A stretch of 64,000 nucleotides of DNA from Streptomyces flaveolus (lineage in GTDB: Bacteria; Actinomycetota; Actinomycetes; Streptomycetales; Streptomycetaceae), in the NCBI RefSeq assembly GCF_000716535.1, contig NZ_JNWV01000024.1, positions 1-64,000 of the forward strand, written 5' to 3'. Below the pieces are notes generated by a model that saw only the letters and a list, made by a program, of their open reading frames with translations, searched no databases and was not told where the DNA came from. Both the position numbers and the translations under genes were made by a program. Below, piece after piece: positions 59,768-64,000 of the stretch. Numbering within the stretch: position 1 is the stretch's first letter; every line of letters starts with the position of its first letter.

Positions 59768-62700
59768 TCAGCTCCTGCGCAGGCGGAGGGTGAGGATCTG
59801 GAAGGGGCGCAGCTCGACGGGCACGGTGTCGCCGTCGGTGGTCGCGGCCTCCAGGGGGCGTTCGAGCAGGTCGGTGACCTGGGCGGTGGCGAGCGGGAAG
59901 CCGGTGCGCAGGAGGCCCTGGGCGCGGCCGCCGCGCGACTCGTAGAGGCGGACCACGACGTCGCCGGAGGAGTCGTCGGCGAGCTTGACCGCCTCGACGG
60001 TCACTCCCTCGCCGTCCACCGAGACGACGGGCCGCGGCTCGCCCGCCGCCTCGGCGATCCGCAGCGGCAGGTTGAGGGCGTAGCCCTCGGCGATCGCGTC
60101 CGCGATGCTCGCGCCGGGCAGGAGGGAGTAGGTGAAGCGGTGCCGGCCCTGATCGGCCCCGGGGTCCGGAACGCGCGGGGCGCGGACCAGGGAGAGGCGG
60201 ACGGTGGTGGTCGTACCGCCGTCCTCGCGGACCGTGCGGGAGACGTCGTGGCCGTAGGTCGAGTCGTTGATGACGGCGACGCCGTAGCCGGGCTCCCCGA
60301 TGTGCACCCAGCGGTGGCCGGATACCTCGAAACGGGCCGCCTCCCAGCTGGTGTTGGTGTGGGTGGGCCGTTGGACGTGGCCGAACTGGATCTCGGCGGA
60401 GGAGTGCGGGGCGCGGATGTCCACAGGGAAGCCGGCCTTGAGGAACTTCTCCGCCTCGTGCCAGTCGATGTCCGTCTCGAAGTCGATCCGGGGGCTGCCG
60501 GCCCGGAGCGTGATCGTCTGGGTGATCTTCGAGCCGTTGCCGAACGAACGGCTGACTCGGATCGCGCCGAGGAGCGGGTCCTGCTCGACGACCGTGATCT
60601 CCGAGGGGTCCAGCAGGTCCGTGTAGCGATTCCTGTAGTGCTTGTCGACGTCCCAGGCGTCCCAGTAGTTCGGGAGGTCGGTGTGCAGGCGCAGGAGGTT
60701 GCCCTGGCCGGCGAGGACCTCGCGGTTCGCCCGCAGGTCGTACACCGAGGACAGTGTGCCGTCGTCTGCGATCCGTACGCGCACCAAGCCGTTGTCGATG
60801 ACCCGTCCGTCGACCGTCACCGGCTGCGGAGTCCTGGCGCCGCCGGTCAGCGGCGCGCTGCCGCTCGCCGGGACCTCGACGTACACCGGCGCACCCGCGC
60901 CGTCGCGGACGACCTCGGCGCGGGCGTAGGGGCTGGTGTTGAAGGCCCGGGCGGTGCCGGTGCCCAGCGCGGCGATCGCCTCGGTGGTCAGCGCCTCCAA
61001 CTCCTGGGCGACACGCGCGTATTCGGCCTCGGCCTCGCGGTGCACCCAGGCGATCGAGGAGCCCGGCAGGATGTCGTGGAACTGGTGGAGCAGGACGGTC
61101 TTCCAGAGCCGGTCGAGCTTCTCGTGCGGGTACTGGTAGCCGGGCGCGTGCAGGGCGGCCGTCGTGGCCCACAACTCGGCTTCGCGCAGCTTGTGTTCGC
61201 TGCGCCGGTTGCCCTGCTTGGTGCGGGCCTGGGAGGTGTAGGTGGCGCGGTGCAGCTCCAGGTAGAGCTCGCCGACCCAGACCGGCGCGTCCTCGTACTC
61301 GGCGCGGGCCTTGGCGAAGAAGGCATCCGGGTGCTCGATCTCGACCCGCGGGGAGCCCTCCAGGTTCCTCAGGCGTCGGGCGCGCTCCATGATCTCGCGG
61401 GTCGGGCCGCCACCGCCGTCGCCCCAGCCGAACGGGGCCAGCGACCGGGTCGCGGCGCCCTTCTCGGCGTAGTTGCGGACCGCGCGGGACATCTCCTCGC
61501 CGCTGAAGCAGGCGTTGTAGGTGTCGACGGGCGGGAAGTGGGTGAAGATGCGGGTGCCGTCGATGCCCTCCCACCAGAAGGTGTGGTGGGGGAACTTGTT
61601 GGTCTGGTTCCAGGAGATCTTCTGGGTGAGGAACCATTCGTTGCCGGCCAGCTTGGCGAGCTGCGGGTAGGCCGCGTTGTAGCCGAAGGAGTCGGGCAGC
61701 CAGACGCCCTTGGTCTCCACGCCGAAGTGCTCGATGAAGAACCGCTTGCCGTGCACGAACTGGCGGGCGACGGCTTCGCCGCCGGGCAGGTTGCCGTCGG
61801 CCTCCACCCACATTCCGCCGACCGGCACCCACTGGCCCTTCTTGACCGACTCCTGAATGCGGGCCCACACGCGCGGGTAGTTGTCGCGCACCCACTCGTA
61901 CTGCTGGGCCTGCGAGCAGGCGAAGACGAACTCCTCGTACTCGTCCGCCAGCGAGGTCACGTTGGAGAAGGTCCGGGAGGTCTTGCGCTTGGTCTCGCGG
62001 ATCGGCCACAGCCAGGCCGAGTCGATGTGTGCGTGGCCCACGCCGGAGATGCGGTGGGCGCTCGCGTGTGCCGGCTTCGACAGCACCGGCTTCAGTACCT
62101 CGCGGACGGCGGGCGCGGAGCCGGAGATGTCGTCCAGGTCGAGCAGGTCCATCGCGTGGTCGAGGGCGTGCGTGATCTCGTGCCGGCGCGGGTCGTGCTC
62201 GCCGAGCTCCAGCATCAGCTCGCGCAGCACCTGAAGGTCCAGGTCGAGGTGCCAGACCTCTTCGTCGAGGACGGCGATGTCGGCGCGCTTGAAGGTGTAG
62301 AGCGGCTTGTCGCCGGCCGTCAGGACGTCGCCGAGCGGGGTGGGGGCGGCGAAGTCGCCTGCGAGGATGTCGGGGTTGGAGGCGGCCTCGAGCAGGTAGT
62401 CGACGACCTCGCCGCCGGTTGCCGACTTGGCGATCGGCACGTACTGGTTGAGCGGGTTGACCGCCTTCAGCGGGGTCCCGTCGGTGAGGTGGACCAGGGC
62501 CTCGGCCTGGTTGCCGGGCCAGTCGCCGACGAAGCCGAGGTCGATGACGGCCTCGACGCGGCGACCCGCGAACTCGGCGGGCACCCGGCCGTGCAGCCGG
62601 AACCAGGTGGTGCCCCAGGGCGGGCCCCACGGGGTGTTCATGGCGAACGGCTCGTACGGGGCGGCCGCGGCTTCCTCGAAGGGCACCGGCTCCCCGGGCG

Positions 62701-62812
62701 CCTGCCAGGCCGCCACCTCGAAGGGGACGGTGGCCGCGTGGATCGCGGGCTTGATGCGCTGGTTGTGGAGGCGCTCTACGCGCTCCTCGATCCGGCGGCG
62801 TTCGTCGTGCAT
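59768..62812 (-). CDS. Alpha-mannosidase, GH38 (1014 aa)
   Basis: An N-terminal beta domain (to about 250) precedes the catalytic barrel: GVGHAHIDSAWLWPIRETKR (metal His/Asp), GGMWVEADGNLPGGEA, VWLPDSFGYNAAYPQL (Asp nucleophile in PDSFG) and GWGDGGGGPTREIMERARRL. The C-terminal beta domains end near RPFQILTLRLRRS. Length and order are standard for cytoplasmic bacterial class II mannosidases. ATG 62812 has purine-rich GGAGG upstream. It is in operon with GH29 and GH4. Confidence 0.95.
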   Translation of the reverse strand: MHDERRRIEERVERLHNQRIKPAIHAATVPFEVAAWQAPGEPVPFEEAAAAPYEPFAMNTPWGPPWGTTWFRLHGRVPAEFAGRRVEAVIDLGFVGDWPGNQAEALVHLTDGTPLKAVNPLNQYVPIAKSATGGEVVDYLLEAASNPDILAGDFAAPTPLGDVLTAGDKPLYTFKRADIAVLDEEVWHLDLDLQVLRELMLELGEHDPRRHEITHALDHAMDLLDLDDISGSAPAVREVLKPVLSKPAHASAHRISGVGHAHIDSAWLWPIRETKRKTSRTFSNVTSLADEYEEFVFACSQAQQYEWVRDNYPRVWARIQESVKKGQWVPVGGMWVEADGNLPGGEAVARQFVHGKRFFIEHFGVETKGVWLPDSFGYNAAYPQLAKLAGNEWFLTQKISWNQTNKFPHHTFWWEGIDGTRIFTHFPPVDTYNACFSGEEMSRAVRNYAEKGAATRSLAPFGWGDGGGGPTREIMERARRLRNLEGSPRVEIEHPDAFFAKARAEYEDAPVWVGELYLELHRATYTSQARTKQGNRRSEHKLREAELWATTAALHAPGYQYPHEKLDRLWKTVLLHQFHDILPGSSIAWVHREAEAEYARVAQELEALTTEAIAALGTGTARAFNTSPYARAEVVRDGAGAPVYVEVPASGSAPLTGGARTPQPVTVDGRVIDNGLVRVRIADDGTLSSVYDLRANREVLAGQGNLLRLHTDLPNYWDAWDVDKHYRNRYTDLLDPSEITVVEQDPLLGAIRVSRSFGNGSKITQTITLRAGSPRIDFETDIDWHEAEKFLKAGFPVDIRAPHSSAEIQFGHVQRPTHTNTSWEAARFEVSGHRWVHIGEPGYGVAVINDSTYGHDVSRTVREDGGTTTTVRLSLVRAPRVPDPGADQGRHRFTYSLLPGASIADAIAEGYALNLPLRIAEAAGEPRPVVSVDGEGVTVEAVKLADDSSGDVVVRLYESRGGRAQGLLRTGFPLATAQVTDLLERPLEAATTDGDTVPVELRPFQILTLRLRRS

Positions 62813-62856
62813 GGAGGTCTCCAGAAGAGGGCTGGAAGCGCTTGCTGAGCGGCTGG

Positions 62857-64000
62857 CTAGGTGAGGTAGGCGAGGCCGGGGTGGACCGCGGTGTAGCCCT
62901 CGACCAGCCGGCGTGCGACGTTGACCGAGTCGACCAGTGGGTGCAGTGCGAACGCCTTCACGGCCGTCGCGCGGGAGCCGGATTCGGCGGCCGCCAGCAC
63001 CTCGCGCTCGACGGCCTTCACCGCGCAGACCAGGCCGGTGGCGTGGTCGGGCAGCGGGTCGACGGCGACCGGGTGGGCGCCGTTGGCGTCGACGAAGCAG
63101 GGCACCTCGATCACCGCCTCCCCGTCGAGCACCGACAGGGTGCTGCGGTTGCGGACGTTGAGGATCAGGGTGGTGCGCTCGTCGCGGGCGATGGCGCGCA
63201 TCAGCGCCAGGGCGACCTTCTCGTAGCCGCCGGAGAGGTCGTCGGCGTCGCGTTCGCCGGCGCCCGCGGTCTCCCTGTTCTCGGCCATGTAGGTCGCCTC
63301 GCGCTCGGCGCGGGTGCGGTTCCAGGCGTCCAGGGCCTTCACGCCCGGATCGCCGACCTGCTGGTAGAAGTGCGCCTGCTGGTCGCGCAGGAAGGCGCCG
63401 CGGGTCTTCTCGGCCTGCTGGTAGGCGCGGACGGCCTCGCGGTTGAAGTAGTAGTAGTGCAGGTATTCGTTGGGGATCGCGCCGAGGGACCGCAGCCAGT
63501 CGGTGCCGAAGAGCTTGCCCTCCTCGAAGGAGCCGAGCAGGCCGGGGTCGGCGAGCAGGCGCGGGAGTTCGTCCCGGCCCGCGATGCGCAGTCCGCGCAC
63601 CCAGCCGAGGTGGTTGAGGCCGACGTAGTCGATCCAGGCCTCCCGTGGGTCGGCACCGAGGACCCGGGCGATGCGGCGGCCGAGTCCGACCGGGGAGTCG
63701 CAGATGCCGATGACGCGGTCTCCGAGGTGGCGGGACATGGCCTCGGTGACCAGGCCGGCGGGGTTGGTGAAGTTGATGACCCAGGCGTCGGGGGCGAGGC
63801 GGGCCACCCGCTGGGCGATGTCGACGGCGACGGGGACCGTCCGCAGACCGTATGCGATGCCGCCCGCGCCGACCGTCTCCTGGCCGAGGACGCCCTCGGC
63901 GAGCGCGACCCGCTCGTCGTTCGCGCGGCCCTCCAGGCCGCCGACGCGGATCGCGGAGAAGACGAAGTCGGCACCGCGCAGGGCCTCGTCCAGGGACGTG
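62857..64000 (-). CDS. GH4 glycosidase, NAD/Mn-dependent, 5' end outside window
   Basis: 381 codons are present. The frame is open to the window edge, where ADFVFSAIRVGGLEGRANDE begins, so the NAD-binding N-terminus is cut. GH4 signs are NFTNPAGLVTEAMSRH, GICDSPVGLGRR (Cys metal ligand) and DYVGLNHLGWVRGLRI (His ligand), typical of 6-phospho-beta-glucosidase-like enzymes that use oxidation-elimination-reduction. The gene is upstream in the operon with GH38 and GH29. The substrate cannot be fixed. Confidence 0.92.
   Translation of the reverse strand, partial: TSLDEALRGADFVFSAIRVGGLEGRANDERVALAEGVLGQETVGAGGIAYGLRTVPVAVDIAQRVARLAPDAWVINFTNPAGLVTEAMSRHLGDRVIGICDSPVGLGRRIARVLGADPREAWIDYVGLNHLGWVRGLRIAGRDELPRLLADPGLLGSFEEGKLFGTDWLRSLGAIPNEYLHYYYFNREAVRAYQQAEKTRGAFLRDQQAHFYQQVGDPGVKALDAWNRTRAEREATYMAENRETAGAGERDADDLSGGYEKVALALMRAIARDERTTLILNVRNRSTLSVLDGEAVIEVPCFVDANGAHPVAVDPLPDHATGLVCAVKAVEREVLAAAESGSRATAVKAFALHPLVDSVNVARRLVEGYTAVHPGLAYLT

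Noticed and set aside
58580..62848. 1422-codon plus-strand frame opposite the glycosidase genes
   Set aside because: The translation is low-complexity Val/Gly/Arg-rich with no motif. GH29 and GH38 on the minus strand explain the codon bias.

Overview
The window is high-GC DNA (about 70% G+C, codon third positions almost all G or C) from an actinomycete, almost certainly Streptomyces. This rests on the codon bias, GTG/TTG starts, ATGA/GTGA gene overlaps, many secreted proteins with Tat/Sec signals, TetR/MarR/IclR/Rrf2 regulators, a WD40 Ser/Thr kinase and glycosidase clusters. The high density of broken transposases, truncated metabolic genes and small orphan genes suggests an accessory region such as a chromosome arm.

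Layout. 0.2-5 kb: small orphan genes, a class II glutamine amidotransferase, a secreted CAP protein, and remnants of a DNA ligase, an Lrp/AsnC regulator, an alpha-L-rhamnosidase and an IS5 transposase. 5.1-14 kb: a compact conflict-like cassette made of a divergent Nudix-like protein, a 1501-aa caspase-STAND-beta-propeller protein, an LCAT-type hydrolase that has lost its catalytic Ser and His, and a pentapeptide-repeat membrane protein. An IS701 remnant lies on its right side. 14.7-17.7 kb: secreted and hypothetical proteins. 17.9-22 kb: a Rieske oxygenase, small protein and reductase operon with MarR and IclR regulators. 22-25.6 kb: a RibD-like reductase, an MDR oxidoreductase and debris of carbonic anhydrase, PQQ sugar dehydrogenase and ABC permease genes. 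25.6-30 kb: a second conflict-like pair (DUF7019-like plus kinase-TPR-WD40), followed by a hairpin and integrase/IS5 debris. 30.5-36.8 kb: carotenoid oxygenase, then a YtcJ-type amidohydrolase / TetR / NCS1 permease unit. 37-38.5 kb: a divergent SAH-hydrolase-like gene behind a 24-codon micro-ORF with a strong ribosome site. 39-46 kb: a secreted protein, a NIPSNAP and Rrf2 pair sharing an operator motif, IS256, IS30 and ExeA-type debris, and a SDR/TetR divergent pair with operators.

46.2-48.1 kb: a fluoride-resistance locus. A fluoride-riboswitch-like element precedes a short leader ORF and a DUF190 gene, and convergent to these lies a crcB-DUF190-crcB operon. 49.6-53.1 kb: a Zn-ligand protein and a formamidase system (FmdB, AmiS/UreI channel, FmdA). 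53.5-58.3 kb: a TetR/SRPBCC divergent pair with two perfect palindromes, a GNAT, an ADP-ribosylglycohydrolase, a broken MDR dehydrogenase and an SDR. 58.5-64 kb: a GH29 fucosidase, GH38 alpha-mannosidase and GH4 glycosidase operon (GH4 cut by the window edge), which looks like a glycan-degradation locus.

The strongest candidates for undescribed biology are the caspase-STAND cassette with its pseudo-lipase, the kinase-WD40/DUF7019 pair, the micro-ORF upstream of the SAH-hydrolase-like gene, and the Rrf2 operator shared with NIPSNAP. All functional statements are read from sequence and remembered family features. No database search was run.
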